DNA of 64,000 nt from Chitinophaga pinensis (GTDB taxonomy: Bacteria; Bacteroidota; Bacteroidia; Flavobacteriales_D; Crocinitomicaceae). Shown in pieces: positions 53,532 to 63,588 of the stretch. The stretch is from positions 1 to 64,000 of the forward strand of contig CAMDNE010000013.1 of the NCBI GenBank assembly GCA_945902745.1, written 5' to 3'. The notes below the pieces were generated by a model. It saw only the letters and a program-made list of their open reading frames with translations, was not told the origin of the DNA and did no database searches. How positions within the stretch are numbered: position 1 is the stretch's first letter; each line of letters opens with the position of its first letter. The translations under genes and the position numbers were made by a program.

Positions 53532-54866
53532 TTAGTTTGCTTTTTTCAACGCTTTTTTGCGCTTGTCATCTAATTTATCTTGTTTTTCATCCAGTTTTTT
53601 TCCTTTTTCATCTAGTTTGTCTTGCTCTTCTTTTAATTTGTCAAGCTTTTTTCCTTTCTTAATTTTATCATCAAGTTTTTTTTGATCTTTTTTATATTCT
53701 TTTCTTGTGTCGTCTATCTCTTTTTGTTCTTCATCGTATTTTGCAAGCTTTTCTTTCAATTCAGCAGCAGCAGCTTTTTCTTTCTCGGCTTCTTTAGCGT
53801 CCTTTTCGGCTTCTTTGATATCTTTTTCAGCTTCTTTGGCTTCTTTTTCAGCCTCTTTAGCTTCCTTTTCAGCTTCCTTTTTTTCCTCTGCTATTTTCTC
53901 CTCCTTTTTTTCTTCTTCTTTTAAAGCACTTTTCTCTTTATCAGATTTTTCTTTAGCAAGTTCTTCTTTCTTTTCTGCAGCTTTTTTCTCCTCCTTAGCT
54001 TTTTCTTCAGCTTCTTTCGCTTTCTTTTCAGCTTCAGAAATTTCTTTAGATTGACCTTTTTGAGCTTCTTCAGCTTCTTTTTTAGCTTTTTCGTCAGCAG
54101 ATTTCGCATTTTGAAGTTGGGAATTCTCTAACACTTTTTGGCGTTCTTGTGCCTCTATATCTCGTTGCTTTGCTTCTTCCTCTCTTCTTTTAGCATCCTC
54201 AGAAATTTGTGTGCCATTCTCTTCCTTTGCTTTTTGAGCCTCTTCTAATTTCTTATCTGCTTCAGCTTGTTTCTTTTCAGCTTCTGCTTTTTTAGCCTCC
54301 GCAGTTTTATTTTTTTCTTCTGCTAAACGAACAGCCTCTGCTTTTTCTTTTGTTAATTGTTCTTGGGTTTTAGCTGATTCTTCTTTTTCAGTTGAGTATT
54401 TTTCAGCATCTTTCTCGTGCTGCGTTGTTTTGTCTTCTGATTTTATAGTTTTATCTTCTATTTTATTAATTTTTTCTTCTGATTCAGTGGTTATTTCATC
54501 AACAGATTCAGTTTTACTTTTTAAAATAAAGTCAAACGTTTTACCATTAACTAATACAATGTCACTCATTTTTTGATCCTTATATAAAGAATGCATTACT
54601 TGTATTTGTACCAATTGATTTCCATATGTAGGAAAAGCAATCATAGCTTTTCCGAAATCGTCAGATGTGGCAGATCCAATAGGCATTCCTGCAGAAGTAA
54701 TTCTGATTAAGGCACCTTTAACGGGTTTTCCGTTACTACTAACATTTATTGTAACGGTAATAGCTTCCTTTTTTGTTTCATTAATTGAAATGTTTGTAAT
54801 TAGGTTGCTTCCGGTTGCAACTGTAGAACAAAAAAGAACACTTGCGAATATAAAACTCTTCTTCAT
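53532..54866 (-). CDS. Secreted Lys/Glu-rich coiled-coil protein with N-terminal Ig/CNA-like domain
   Basis: 444 residues. A signal peptide (MKKSFIFASVLFCSTVATG) is followed by one beta domain of about 90 residues resembling carboxypeptidase-regulatory or bacterial Ig-like folds (KPVKGALIRITSAGMPIGSA). About 320 residues of almost pure Lys, Glu, Ala and Gln follow, predicted to be a continuous coiled coil, with short repeats such as EKEAKEAEKE. No sorting domain is visible. Low-complexity base composition produces long antisense frames that are not genes. It may be a periplasmic stalk or spacer; the function is unknown. Confidence 0.8.
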   Translation of the reverse strand: MKKSFIFASVLFCSTVATGSNLITNISINETKKEAITVTINVSSNGKPVKGALIRITSAGMPIGSATSDDFGKAMIAFPTYGNQLVQIQVMHSLYKDQKMSDIVLVNGKTFDFILKSKTESVDEITTESEEKINKIEDKTIKSEDKTTQHEKDAEKYSTEKEESAKTQEQLTKEKAEAVRLAEEKNKTAEAKKAEAEKKQAEADKKLEEAQKAKEENGTQISEDAKRREEEAKQRDIEAQERQKVLENSQLQNAKSADEKAKKEAEEAQKGQSKEISEAEKKAKEAEEKAKEEKKAAEKKEELAKEKSDKEKSALKEEEKKEEKIAEEKKEAEKEAKEAEKEAKEAEKDIKEAEKDAKEAEKEKAAAAELKEKLAKYDEEQKEIDDTRKEYKKDQKKLDDKIKKGKKLDKLKEEQDKLDEKGKKLDEKQDKLDDKRKKALKKAN

Positions 54867-54957
54867 GATAAATTTATTTGCTTATAAATATACAATAATT
54901 GTATTTTGGTTTTGCACTTTGCAAAAACAATTCCAAAAAATCAGTTAATTTTGAGTT

Positions 54958-56076
54958 ATGCAATTTAAAGAGGTCGTTGGTCAGCAAGAATTAAAAAAAC
55001 ATTTAATTCAAGAAGTTGAAAAGGATAAGATAAGTCATGCTCAACTCTTCCTCGGAAATGTAGGACATGGAGGACTTCCTCTTGCGCTAGCTTTTGTACA
55101 ATATCTTTTTTGTGATAACAGAAATTCAAGTGACAGCTGCGGAAGCTGTCCTTCTTGTAGGAAAGTGACGGAATTACAACATCCTGATTTACATTTTTCA
55201 TTTCCAGTGGTTTTAACGAGTTATAAAAAATCGGATGCTGCTCTCGGTCATTGGCGCAATCAAATTAAAGAAGAACCTTATTTTAGTCAAAATGATTGGT
55301 TAAAAAGAATTGACGAAAAAGAACGAAAACCTATTATAGGAACTGAAGAAAGCCAGGAAATAATCAAAAAACTTTCCCTCAAATCGTATGAAGGTGGGTT
55401 TAAAGTGATGATTATTTGGATGGCAGAAGAGATGAACACCGTTTGTTCAAATAAACTCTTGAAAATCATCGAAGAACCACCACCGAAAACGTTGTTTATA
55501 TTATTAAGTGAGAAGCAAGATCAGTTATTGCAAACGATTATTTCAAGAACACAAATACTTAAAATACCAAGAATTAATTCTGATGACTTAACCACGTATT
55601 TACGGAAAGATCAAACCGTTTCTTTGTCAAACATTGAAAGCATCGTTGCAAGGGTGGAAGGAGATTTATTGAAAGCAAAAGAATTAATGGGCACTCACAG
55701 AGAATTGGACGAAAACCGTGAGTTGTTTATTCAGTTAATGCGTGTATGTTTTAAAAAAGATGTTATTCCAATGCTTGAATGGGCAGAAAACATTGCTTCA
55801 ATTAGCAAAGAACGGCAGAAAATATTTTTGCAGTATTCGCTCCATATGTTTAGACAAAGTATATTGCGGAACTACACAGATCATCAGCTAACGAAAGTGT
55901 CAGATGAAGAGGAAGAATTTTTAAGCAAATTCGCGAAATTTGTTTCGGGAAATAACTTAAATGATTTCATGGAAACATTCAATGATGCACATTATCATAT
56001 TGAAAGAAACGCCAACACAAAGCTATTGTTTACTGACTTATGCTTTAAAGTTATGCGATTTATTCACTTTGCATAG
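54958..56076 (+). CDS. holB: DNA polymerase III delta' subunit (clamp-loader)
   Basis: 372 residues of the AAA+ clamp-loader family. The start FKEVVGQQELKKHLIQEV and the LFLGNVGHGGLPLALAF segment are the family's P-loop region, here degenerate (no GKT), as in non-ATPase delta' subunits. A zinc-binding Cys cluster CDNRNSSDSCGSCPSC lies near residue 53. EEMNTVCSNKLLKIIEEPP, then FILLSEKQDQLLQTIISRTQ complete the fold. It loads the beta clamp onto DNA. It is followed on the same strand by ricT and gldH, an order I recall from other Bacteroidetes. Confidence 0.9.
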   Translation: MQFKEVVGQQELKKHLIQEVEKDKISHAQLFLGNVGHGGLPLALAFVQYLFCDNRNSSDSCGSCPSCRKVTELQHPDLHFSFPVVLTSYKKSDAALGHWRNQIKEEPYFSQNDWLKRIDEKERKPIIGTEESQEIIKKLSLKSYEGGFKVMIIWMAEEMNTVCSNKLLKIIEEPPPKTLFILLSEKQDQLLQTIISRTQILKIPRINSDDLTTYLRKDQTVSLSNIESIVARVEGDLLKAKELMGTHRELDENRELFIQLMRVCFKKDVIPMLEWAENIASISKERQKIFLQYSLHMFRQSILRNYTDHQLTKVSDEEEEFLSKFAKFVSGNNLNDFMETFNDAHYHIERNANTKLLFTDLCFKVMRFIHFA

Positions 56077-56148
56077 TTAATACCCAATTTATTCGTACAA
56101 ACGATACTGTTATAATTTTCTTATTTTTACACAAACAAAAAATGAATT

Positions 56149-57456
56149 ATGGGCTGTTCAAATTGCAGTAGTGAAGGAGGTACTCCTCGCGGATGTAAAA
56201 ATAATGGCACTTGTAGTTCTGGAGGATGCAATAAGCTTGAGGTGTATGATTGGTTGGCAAATATTGCTTTACCTAATGGTCAAACAGCCTACGATATAGT
56301 TGAAGTTCGATTTAAAAATAGTCGAAAAAGTTTCTTTAGAAACACGAAAGGATTTAGTTTACAAGTTGGTGATGTTGTCGCTGTTGAAGCTAGTCCGGGA
56401 TATGACATTGGTGTTGTATCGGTTGTTGGAGAACTTGCCAGAATTCAAGTGAAAAAGAAAGCTTCAGGGTTTAAACCAATGGAGGCAAAGAAAATTTTGA
56501 GAATTGCAACTCAAGATGATATTGATAAATGGGTAAACGCACGATCTCTTGAAAAAGAAGTGATGTATGTTTCACGTACATTAGCCGTTAATTTAAATTT
56601 GGAGATGAAAATCTCTGATGTTGAATATCAAGGGGATTTAACCAAAGCGACATTTTATTATACGGCAGAAACGCGAGTTGATTTCCGCCAGTTGATAAAA
56701 GACATGTCAGAAAAATTTAAAGGACGTGTGGAAATGCGCCAAATTGGTTCACGCCAAGAGGCCTCAAGACTTGGCGGAATTGGTTCTTGTGGAAGAGAAT
56801 TGTGCTGTTCTACTTGGTTAACTGATTTTAGATCCGTTTCAACTTCTGCCGCACGTTACCAACAATTGTCATTGAATCCTCAAAAATTAGCAGGTCAATG
56901 TGGTAAATTGAAGTGCTGTTTAAATTATGAATTAGACATGTATTTGGATGCTTTTAAAGCCTTTCCTAAATCAGATGTCAAACTTCAAACTGAAAAAGCG
57001 AATGCCTACCATGTTAAAACGGATGTTTTTAAACGTCAAATGTTTTATGGTTATGAAGGGGGCGTTGGTGGTTTAATTCCTTTAACTCCAGAGCGTGTTA
57101 AGGAAATAATCAAAATGAATTCTGAAGGAAAAAAACCGAAAGAATTGAATGAATATGTGATGGAGGTGGTTGTCAAAGAACCGGATTATGACAATGTTGT
57201 TGGTCAAGATAGTCTGAATAGATTTGAACATGCTTTTAAAGCTAAGAAAAAGAAGAAAAAGCCAGGAAATAGACCAGTTGATGGTCAACCAAGAGAGAAA
57301 CAACAAAATCAAAACACACCACAAGCTCAAGCTCAAGTTCCAAGAGTTGAGGGTGAGAAACCGCCAGTTTCAGCAAACAAGAGAAGAAATAAGCGGCCAA
57401 ACAATAGACCAAAAGGAAACCCTAACGCAACGAATAATGAAAAGAAGGAGGAGTAA
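56149..57456 (+). CDS. ricT: PSP1-domain protein RicT/YaaT-like
   Basis: 435 residues. The PSP1 C-terminal domain is recognisable from EVRFKNSRKSFFRN, GDVVAVEASPGYDIGVVSVVG, and the Cys-rich motifs SCGRELCC near 217 and CGKLKCC near 248, which bind iron-sulfur clusters in B. subtilis RicT (part of the RicAFT complex acting with RNase Y). An N-terminal Cys-rich stretch (CSNCSSEGGTPRGCKNNG) is extra. A basic Lys/Pro/Asn-rich tail follows from about 360. The 3' end overlaps gldH by 20 bp. Confidence 0.9.
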   Translation: MGCSNCSSEGGTPRGCKNNGTCSSGGCNKLEVYDWLANIALPNGQTAYDIVEVRFKNSRKSFFRNTKGFSLQVGDVVAVEASPGYDIGVVSVVGELARIQVKKKASGFKPMEAKKILRIATQDDIDKWVNARSLEKEVMYVSRTLAVNLNLEMKISDVEYQGDLTKATFYYTAETRVDFRQLIKDMSEKFKGRVEMRQIGSRQEASRLGGIGSCGRELCCSTWLTDFRSVSTSAARYQQLSLNPQKLAGQCGKLKCCLNYELDMYLDAFKAFPKSDVKLQTEKANAYHVKTDVFKRQMFYGYEGGVGGLIPLTPERVKEIIKMNSEGKKPKELNEYVMEVVVKEPDYDNVVGQDSLNRFEHAFKAKKKKKKPGNRPVDGQPREKQQNQNTPQAQAQVPRVEGEKPPVSANKRRNKRPNNRPKGNPNATNNEKKEE

Positions 57457-57910
57457 GGCCGTTGTACTATTAAGTTTAGCATTTTTAATATCTTGTGAAA
57501 GTGCTCCTACCTTTGAAAAATCATATGTTTTCGAAAATAAGGAATGGAAGCAAGATGTAAAACCGTCTTTTACTGTTGACATAAAAGACGCAAGCAAGGA
57601 CTATGATTTTGTGCTTACTTTAAGAACCACCACAGAATATAAATACAGTAATTTGTGGGTTTATATGAATACAAAAACCCCAAATGGGGAGAAGGCGCGC
57701 GAGCCATTTGAAATAAAAATTACGAATCCTGATGGATCTTGGATTGGAAAGAAAACGGGCACTATCGTAGAGAATTCATTAAATTTTAAGAGAAGAAAAC
57801 TTCCGTTGAAAGGGAAATATACTTTTATCTTAGAACAAGGAATTACCGACTCTAAAATTGATCAGGTGCTTGATATCGGTCTAGTGGTTACCGAAGCAAA
57901 GAAACTTTAG
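57437..57910 (+). CDS. gldH: Gliding motility lipoprotein GldH
   Basis: 157 residues from the ATG at 57437 (MKRRRSKAVVLLSLAFLISC, a lipobox ISC near residue 20). The start overlaps the end of ricT, so reading an upstream start in this frame would only re-read ricT. The mature part (SYVFENKEWKQDVKPSFTVD, then TTEYKYSNLWVYMNTKTPNG and LPLKGKYTFILEQGI) fits GldH, a lipoprotein needed for gliding and T9SS function in Flavobacterium. Position after ricT supports the name. Confidence 0.88.
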   Translation: MKRRRSKAVVLLSLAFLISCESAPTFEKSYVFENKEWKQDVKPSFTVDIKDASKDYDFVLTLRTTTEYKYSNLWVYMNTKTPNGEKAREPFEIKITNPDGSWIGKKTGTIVENSLNFKRRKLPLKGKYTFILEQGITDSKIDQVLDIGLVVTEAKKL

Positions 57911-57912
57911 TC

Positions 57913-58599
57913 TTATTTTTTCTTCTTTTTCTTATAACTAAGGTTGTAAGCATAGTTGATAGATAAGATATGCTTCCTAGAAGGATTTGGAAGGTTTATT
58001 TTTTGATCAAGCATATAACCTATTGATAATTCATGTGGGCTATCAAATTCCAAATCGACACCAATGAAAACACGGTATTTTGTGAATCTTTGCCCTAACG
58101 ACCCATTTGTTGGATTATAAAATAATTCAATATTAATAACGGGAGAAATAAAACTGTTATTTATATCATAGGATATTTCTGGTTTCCAGCGAATTGCTTG
58201 GTCATACTCTGAGTCATAATTCGATGAAGAGATTAATCGATCAAATGAATATTGGTATCTTAATCGTGCTGAAAGAGAGAAACGATTTAGCACATATTTA
58301 AATTCAGCATTTAAATTTAAACGATTTGTAAAAGAGTAATTTCCGTATTTATTTAAAGAAAAGATTGCCCTATAATCTGCCGATGGTCGAAACCACTTCG
58401 TAACTTTATATTTGAGTGAAACTTGCGGAAAATAAATTTGATCATTCGAGCCACCAATTCGAGCGGTGAACGATCCTGCCCAATCGATTTTCTTATTTAT
58501 ACTTCCTTTTAATCCAATAGAAGTCCAACTTTTACCTGAACTTTGTTGGCTAATTGATAAAAAAGGTAAACATATTGAAAACAAAAGTACACGAAACAT
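57913..58599 (-). CDS. DUF2490-type outer-membrane beta-barrel protein
   Basis: 228 residues from the ATG at 58599 (MFRVLLFSICLPFLSISQ, a signal peptide); an upstream in-frame start would lie inside the neighbouring lipoprotein gene. The rest is alternating barrel strands with aromatic girdles (WFRPSADYRAIFSLNKYGNY, SLSARLRYQYSFDRLI), and a Lys tail follows the last strand (INYAYNLSYKKKKKK). It matches the DUF2490 family of unknown function. It follows, by 1 bp, a lipoprotein gene on the same strand, so the two are likely an operon. Confidence 0.82.
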   Translation of the reverse strand: MFRVLLFSICLPFLSISQQSSGKSWTSIGLKGSINKKIDWAGSFTARIGGSNDQIYFPQVSLKYKVTKWFRPSADYRAIFSLNKYGNYSFTNRLNLNAEFKYVLNRFSLSARLRYQYSFDRLISSSNYDSEYDQAIRWKPEISYDINNSFISPVINIELFYNPTNGSLGQRFTKYRVFIGVDLEFDSPHELSIGYMLDQKINLPNPSRKHILSINYAYNLSYKKKKKK

Positions 58600-58600
58600 G

Positions 58601-58999
58601 TTACAATTTTTTTGTGTCAATTGTTCCCAAATCAACTGTTGATTTTTTTCCTGAAATAGTTGCAGTTACCAATACTTCACTTTTACCACTTGGAACACTA
58701 TTGTTATCTTCATAAACAAATATAGTGTAGTCGCCTTCTTCTAAATAGTTAAATTCAAAACTCCCATCATAGCTTGTTTTTATTCTATCATTGTAAAAAG
58801 TTTTTCCTGCACCATAAACGATATAAACATCTAATTCAGCACCAGGATATTCAGAAGATAACGTGCCAACTAGCGTGTATTGTTTTACATTTATGACACC
58901 TTTAATTGTTGAAGAGCCACCTTGACCCTCAATTTTTTTACAAGAGTTAAAAAAGAAAAAAGCAACTAAGATTAATGAAAGAGAAACTATTTTTTGCAT
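58601..58999 (-). CDS. Putative lipoprotein with prealbumin-like (carboxypeptidase regulatory) domain
   Basis: 132 residues from the ATG at 58999 (MQKIVSLSLILVAFFFFNSC, lipobox NSC near residue 20). The mature part is one small beta domain: GVINVKQYTLVGTLSSEYPG, then a YDGSFEFNYLEEGDYTIFVY stretch typical of SdrD-B/carboxypeptidase-regulatory folds. It was probably co-transcribed with the DUF2490 barrel. A role in the envelope is likely; nothing more can be said. Confidence 0.78.
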   Translation of the reverse strand: MQKIVSLSLILVAFFFFNSCKKIEGQGGSSTIKGVINVKQYTLVGTLSSEYPGAELDVYIVYGAGKTFYNDRIKTSYDGSFEFNYLEEGDYTIFVYEDNNSVPSGKSEVLVTATISGKKSTVDLGTIDTKKL

Positions 59000-59153
59000 A
59001 TTATTTATACTATTAAATTTATTGAAAAATATAGGAATACAACCATTCAACTGTTTTATTCGTCACTAAATTAGGGAATAATTTAATATTATGATAATAT
59101 TAGTCTAAATTAGGTCCTGAAAAACGACTTTTTGCAAAACTAAATACTAGAAA

Positions 59154-62100
59154 ATGAAATTAATATTTTACGCATTTATACTTTTCTCCATTTCCTTTAC
59201 AGCGAGCTCTCAAGTAATTATAAATGAATATTCTTGTTCAAATGTTAATGGAATAACAGATGCTTATGGCAACAGAGAGGACTGGGTTGAATTATACAAC
59301 ATGGGTGCTGCACCAGTTGATTTAACCGGTTATTATTTGTCAGATAAATCGACCAATTTGCAAAAATGGATGATTCCTAGTGGATCAATTGCAGCAAACG
59401 GATACAAAATGGTCTATTGTACAAAAAGAAATACTGTAACCGGAACACAATATCACCCAAACTTTAGTTTAACCCAAACAAGAGGGGATTGGATTATTTT
59501 AGTGAATTCTGCGTTGAATGTGTCAGATTCAATAAAAATAGTACACATGACAAAGGCTGATAATTCTATTGGAAGGTCTACAAATGCTGCTCCTGATTGG
59601 AAATTGTTTACTACACCAACTCCAAACGCAGCCAACGTTGGAGCTCAAAACTTTTATACACCAACTCCAATTATTAGCCTTGCACCCGGTTTTTATCCAG
59701 GGGCTCAGTCTACAACAATCACTTGCTCTGATCCAACAGCAACAATACGCTATACAACTAATGGACAGAATCCAACCGCAACATCTACATTGTATTCAGG
59801 ACCTATAGCTATTAACGCAACGATGGTATTGAGAGCAGCGGCATTTAGTACGAATCAACCTTCTTTTACTGAAACAAACTCCTATTTTATAAATGTAACA
59901 CACACACTTTCTGTTGTTTCAGTCTGTAGTCAAGGGGTATTTAACCTTGTGGCAAATGGCAATCAAACACCCGTTGTTGGTGCTTTTGAATTATTTGAGG
60001 ACGATGGGACTTTTATTGATGAAGGCCAGGGAGATTTCAATAAACATGGCAATGACTCATGGTCTTATGATCAACGAGGATTTGACTATATAACAAGAGA
60101 TGAATTTGGATATGCGGCTGGACTAGAACATCAGATTTTTCCTGATTCACCAAGAGATCAATTTCAACGGGTTATTTTGAAACCTGCTGCAAGTGATAAT
60201 TACTCTTTTGAAAATGGAGCTCATATCCGTGACGCTTTTATACATACTCTTTCTATAAGAGCCGACATGAATTTAGATGAAAGAACATGGAGACCATGTG
60301 TGGTTTATTTGAACGGCGTTTATTGGGGTGTTTATGAGATTCGTGAAAAAGCGGATGATCACGATTATACCGATTTCTATTTTGATCAAAATAAATATAA
60401 TTTACAGTATTTAAAAACGTGGGGAGCAACTTGGGAAGAATATGGTGCGCCGAATGCTCAACCAGCATGGAACTCCTTAAGAAACTTTATTTCTACCAAT
60501 AATATGGGTGTACCTGCTAATTTTGCAAATGTTGATACATTATTAAGTTGGAGATCTTTATGTGATTATTTTGTGTTTAATTCTTACGTTGTAAATCAAG
60601 ACTGGTTAAATTGGAATACGGCTTGGTGGAGAGGAATGAACCCGAATGGGAACCATAGAAGATGGAGATATACGCTGTGGGACATGGATGCTACTTTTGG
60701 GCATTATATCAATTATACGGGAATTCCTGATCCAACAGCGAATGCCGATCCATGTAACGTGGAAAATTTACCAAATCCCGGAGGACAAGGACACACGGAA
60801 ATTTTGGAAAAACTCATTAATGAAAACCCCGTCGTTGAGCAATATTACATTACTCGGTATATTGATTTAGTTAACACGTATTTTTCTTGTGATTACATGC
60901 TCAATCTTTTAGATAGCATGGTGGCAGAAATTGATCCCGAAATGACGGCCCAGTGTGCAACATGGGGAGGAACATATACTGGATGGCAATCAAGGGTCAC
61001 GCAACTTAGGAATTTTATTACTTTACGCTGTACTGCGCTCGAACAAGGCTTAATAGATTGTTATAGTTTAACTGGGCCATATGCAACGACTTTTGATGTT
61101 TCACCTCCACTATCTGGAGAAATAAAAGTGAATTCTGTCTGGGCGCCATCCTATCCGTGGGCAACAACTTATTATGGCGGTATTTCAACAAATATTATCG
61201 CTCAACCATTACCTGGATTCATGTTTGATCATTGGGAGTATACAACAGGACCTTTATCGAATGTTATTACTGAAGACACAAATAGCTTGAACATTACAGG
61301 TATTGAAAACATTGTAGCATTTTTTGTTCCTGATAATCCAGATATTGATGGAGATGGATGTTTAAATGTTGATGAAGTTATTGCCGGCACAAATCCAAAC
61401 AATCCTGATACAGATGGAGATGGTGAAAATGATTGTGCCGAAACAGGAATTGATCCAGCAAACCCATTAGACACTGATGGTGATGGAATAATTGATGCGT
61501 TGGAATCTTCACTTGTTGATACGGATGGAGACGGTGTAAACGATGAAACAGACCCAGCCAATACTGACCCTTGTATTCCAAACCCGAATGCTGGCCCATG
61601 TGATCAAGATGGCGATGGTTTAACAAATACACAAGAGACAACAGCAGGAACAAGCCCAACCAATCCAGATACGGATGGAGATGGAATTAATGACGGAGCT
61701 GAAATAACAGCCAGTTCAGACCCATTAAACCCTTGTGATCCTGATGATTTCTTCCCAGGCTGTCAAACGGATTCAGATGGAGATGGTTTATTGGACGCTC
61801 AAGAAGGAGTTTTAGGAACAGATCCAAATAATCCTGATACGGATGGTGATGGTCTGACTGACGGTGTTGAAGTTGGAAATGGAACAGATCCATTGGATGA
61901 ATGTGATCCAAATAGTTCAGGAGTAAATTGTATCAATGGTATTTATTTACCTTCTGGATTCTCGCCTAATGGCGCAGGGAATGCTCTAAACGAAAACTGG
62001 GCAATTATCGTAGGAAAAGATGTTAAATCCTTCACTCTCTCTGTTTATGATCGTTGGGGGAATTTAATTTTAAAAACTACTGATAATAATTTCAAATGGG

Positions 62101-62216
62101 ACGGCTCATATAAAGGTCAACCTTGTAATGCAGGTGTTTACGCTTATATTCTTGAGGTGAATTATGTGAATGGAACAAGTGAAACGCGTTCTAATAACGT
62201 TACTTTAATTCGTTGA
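59154..62216 (+). CDS. Secreted CotH-kinase-family protein with lamin-tail and T9SS type B sorting domains
   Basis: 1020 residues. A signal peptide (ending TASSQ) is followed by a lamin-tail domain ([20 protein letters not shown] to about 140), a chitobiase/beta-hexosaminidase-like Ig domain (about 170-245), a CotH-kinase domain (about 250-640; the [17 protein letters not shown] segment and the acidic LWDMDATFG near 508), an InlB-like/Ig region, then calcium-binding thrombospondin type 3 repeats (DTDGDGxND, about 725-920) and a CHU_C domain ([29 protein letters not shown]). Secreted CotH kinases phosphorylate proteins in other bacteria. The next gene is its SprF-type partner. Confidence 0.9.
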   Translation: MKLIFYAFILFSISFTASSQVIINEYSCSNVNGITDAYGNREDWVELYNMGAAPVDLTGYYLSDKSTNLQKWMIPSGSIAANGYKMVYCTKRNTVTGTQYHPNFSLTQTRGDWIILVNSALNVSDSIKIVHMTKADNSIGRSTNAAPDWKLFTTPTPNAANVGAQNFYTPTPIISLAPGFYPGAQSTTITCSDPTATIRYTTNGQNPTATSTLYSGPIAINATMVLRAAAFSTNQPSFTETNSYFINVTHTLSVVSVCSQGVFNLVANGNQTPVVGAFELFEDDGTFIDEGQGDFNKHGNDSWSYDQRGFDYITRDEFGYAAGLEHQIFPDSPRDQFQRVILKPAASDNYSFENGAHIRDAFIHTLSIRADMNLDERTWRPCVVYLNGVYWGVYEIREKADDHDYTDFYFDQNKYNLQYLKTWGATWEEYGAPNAQPAWNSLRNFISTNNMGVPANFANVDTLLSWRSLCDYFVFNSYVVNQDWLNWNTAWWRGMNPNGNHRRWRYTLWDMDATFGHYINYTGIPDPTANADPCNVENLPNPGGQGHTEILEKLINENPVVEQYYITRYIDLVNTYFSCDYMLNLLDSMVAEIDPEMTAQCATWGGTYTGWQSRVTQLRNFITLRCTALEQGLIDCYSLTGPYATTFDVSPPLSGEIKVNSVWAPSYPWATTYYGGISTNIIAQPLPGFMFDHWEYTTGPLSNVITEDTNSLNITGIENIVAFFVPDNPDIDGDGCLNVDEVIAGTNPNNPDTDGDGENDCAETGIDPANPLDTDGDGIIDALESSLVDTDGDGVNDETDPANTDPCIPNPNAGPCDQDGDGLTNTQETTAGTSPTNPDTDGDGINDGAEITASSDPLNPCDPDDFFPGCQTDSDGDGLLDAQEGVLGTDPNNPDTDGDGLTDGVEVGNGTDPLDECDPNSSGVNCINGIYLPSGFSPNGAGNALNENWAIIVGKDVKSFTLSVYDRWGNLILKTTDNNFKWDGSYKGQPCNAGVYAYILEVNYVNGTSETRSNNVTLIR

Positions 62217-62219
62217 TAG

Positions 62220-63254
62220 ATGAAAAAGATATTTTTATCGTTGTCGTTATTTTTGGTTGTAGGACTAAATGCGCAAGATTTACATTTTACGCAAACAGCT
62301 CAAACGCCATTGTTGATAAACCCAGGAGCAGCGGGTGTTTATGACGGTTGGGAACGTGTGATTGTTAATCACAGGAATCAATGGTTGGGAGCAGGAACGC
62401 AATTCATGACAACATCTATAGCTGCTGATGTAAATTTTGGAAAGTCTCGAACAAATGATAAAGCATATGTTGGTTTAGGCCTTATGTTTTATAACGATAT
62501 AGGCGGAAACTCAAAGTTTGGAAGCCAAACTGGTTCACTAACACTAAGTGGTATTTTACCAATGGGAGGGTCTGGCCATTCATTATCCGCTGGAATTCAA
62601 GGTGGTTTTGGTTCTAGAAAAGCTGACTTCTCGAATTTGACGTTTACCTCTCAATGGAACGGAACGAGCTATGATCAAACAATTGCTTCTGGAGAAGCGA
62701 ATGGGATGGCATCGTTTAGATATTTGGACGCTTCTGCAGGAATTTATTATGTTTTCGATGGAGGGCAATCGTCGTTTAGTAGAAACAATGATTTTAAATT
62801 TCAATTTGGTGTTGGAGGTTTCCATTTGAACAAACCAGAATTGAAATATACCACAGTGACAGCTGGAAATTTGTACCGTAAATTTGTAATTCACACAAGC
62901 GTAATATCAGATATAGCGAATTCAGATTGGTCTTTTGATGCAAGTGCAGTGCAGTTTATTCAAGGGCCACACCTTGAAACGATTCTTGGTTTAATGCTAA
63001 GAAGACGTTTCCAAAATGGCACAAAAGTCACAGGATATTCACAAGATGCGTATTTTGGTTTTGGAACGTATTATAGGTTTAAAGATGCAATATCACCATC
63101 CATAATGGTTGATTTTAAAGGATTTAAATTTGCCGTTTCTTATGATGTTACTGTTTCATCCATGCGAAAAGCATATACAGGCGGATCACTTGAATTTTCG
63201 CTTTCATATACGAATTTGAGTCACGCATTGTTTAAGACAAGAGGAAGATTTTAA
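62220..63254 (+). CDS. PorP/SprF-family type IX secretion membrane protein
   Basis: 344 residues with a signal peptide (MKKIFLSLSLFLVVGLNAQ) and the PorP/SprF family features: DLHFTQTAQTPLLINPGAAG, then WERVIVNHRNQW near residue 40 and beta-barrel strands to the C-terminus (LSYTNLSHALFKTRGRF). SprF helps a specific large T9SS cargo (SprB in Flavobacterium) reach the surface. Here it follows the CotH-kinase protein by 3 bp, so it is almost certainly dedicated to that cargo. Confidence 0.93.
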   Translation: MKKIFLSLSLFLVVGLNAQDLHFTQTAQTPLLINPGAAGVYDGWERVIVNHRNQWLGAGTQFMTTSIAADVNFGKSRTNDKAYVGLGLMFYNDIGGNSKFGSQTGSLTLSGILPMGGSGHSLSAGIQGGFGSRKADFSNLTFTSQWNGTSYDQTIASGEANGMASFRYLDASAGIYYVFDGGQSSFSRNNDFKFQFGVGGFHLNKPELKYTTVTAGNLYRKFVIHTSVISDIANSDWSFDASAVQFIQGPHLETILGLMLRRRFQNGTKVTGYSQDAYFGFGTYYRFKDAISPSIMVDFKGFKFAVSYDVTVSSMRKAYTGGSLEFSLSYTNLSHALFKTRGRF

Positions 63255-63257
63255 TTG

Positions 63258-63290
63258 AAACCCATCTAGCAAAAAGCGGATGGGTTTTTT
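63258..63290 (+). terminator. Rho-independent terminator
   Basis: A 9-bp stem AAACCCATC / GATGGGTTT with a 12-base loop and a T run, immediately after the PorP/SprF stop. Confidence 0.8.
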
Positions 63291-63321
63291 ATTAAAAAAA
63301 GAATTTATATTAAGAAAACGG

Positions 63322-63343
63322 ACATCGAGCTTGTCGAGATGGA
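63322..63343. repeat. REP-like palindrome, second member
   Basis: The core CGAGCTTGTCGAG is flanked by CAT and ATG arms that form a bulged stem. The core is nearly the same as that of the palindrome inside mnmE (CGAGCTGTGTCGAG). It lies between a terminator and the 3' end of a small gene. Confidence 0.5.
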
Positions 63344-63345
63344 GT

Positions 63346-63588
63346 TTATCTTCTTACCAACGACCTGAAAAATCTGAAAATGTACTTGCGAAACAAAAAC
63401 ATCAAGATCAAATAAGGAAGAATCATTAAATAAAGAATTCCCGAATTAATGCTAGATCCAAAAGATGCTTCATCTAATTCACTTCCTTGTTCTGCTAATA
63501 ATTTACATTGGGAACAACCTTGAGCGATAAGCTCATTATCACCTAATACGATGAAAAATAATACGGCTAAAACAATCCATTTTTTCAT
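63346..63588 (-). CDS. Small membrane protein, conserved unknown
   Basis: 80 residues: a signal-like N-terminal span (MKKWIVLAVLFFIVLGDNEL), a short extracytoplasmic loop with two Cys (GCSQCKLLAEQGSELDEASF), a second span (INSGILYLMILPYLILMFLF) and a basic C-terminus. I recall similar small proteins in other Bacteroidetes, with a conserved loop sequence, but no function. The paired Cys suggest metal or disulfide binding (inference). Confidence 0.75.
   Translation of the reverse strand: MKKWIVLAVLFFIVLGDNELIAQGCSQCKLLAEQGSELDEASFGSSINSGILYLMILPYLILMFLFRKYIFRFFRSLVRR

Noticed and set aside
53682-54054. Long plus-strand frames rich in Phe and Ser opposite the coiled-coil gene
   Set aside because: They are the antisense shadow of Lys/Glu repeats and have no start signals.
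57224-57436. N-terminal extension of GldH
   Set aside because: It re-reads the ricT tail in another frame; the lipoprotein signal starts at 57437.
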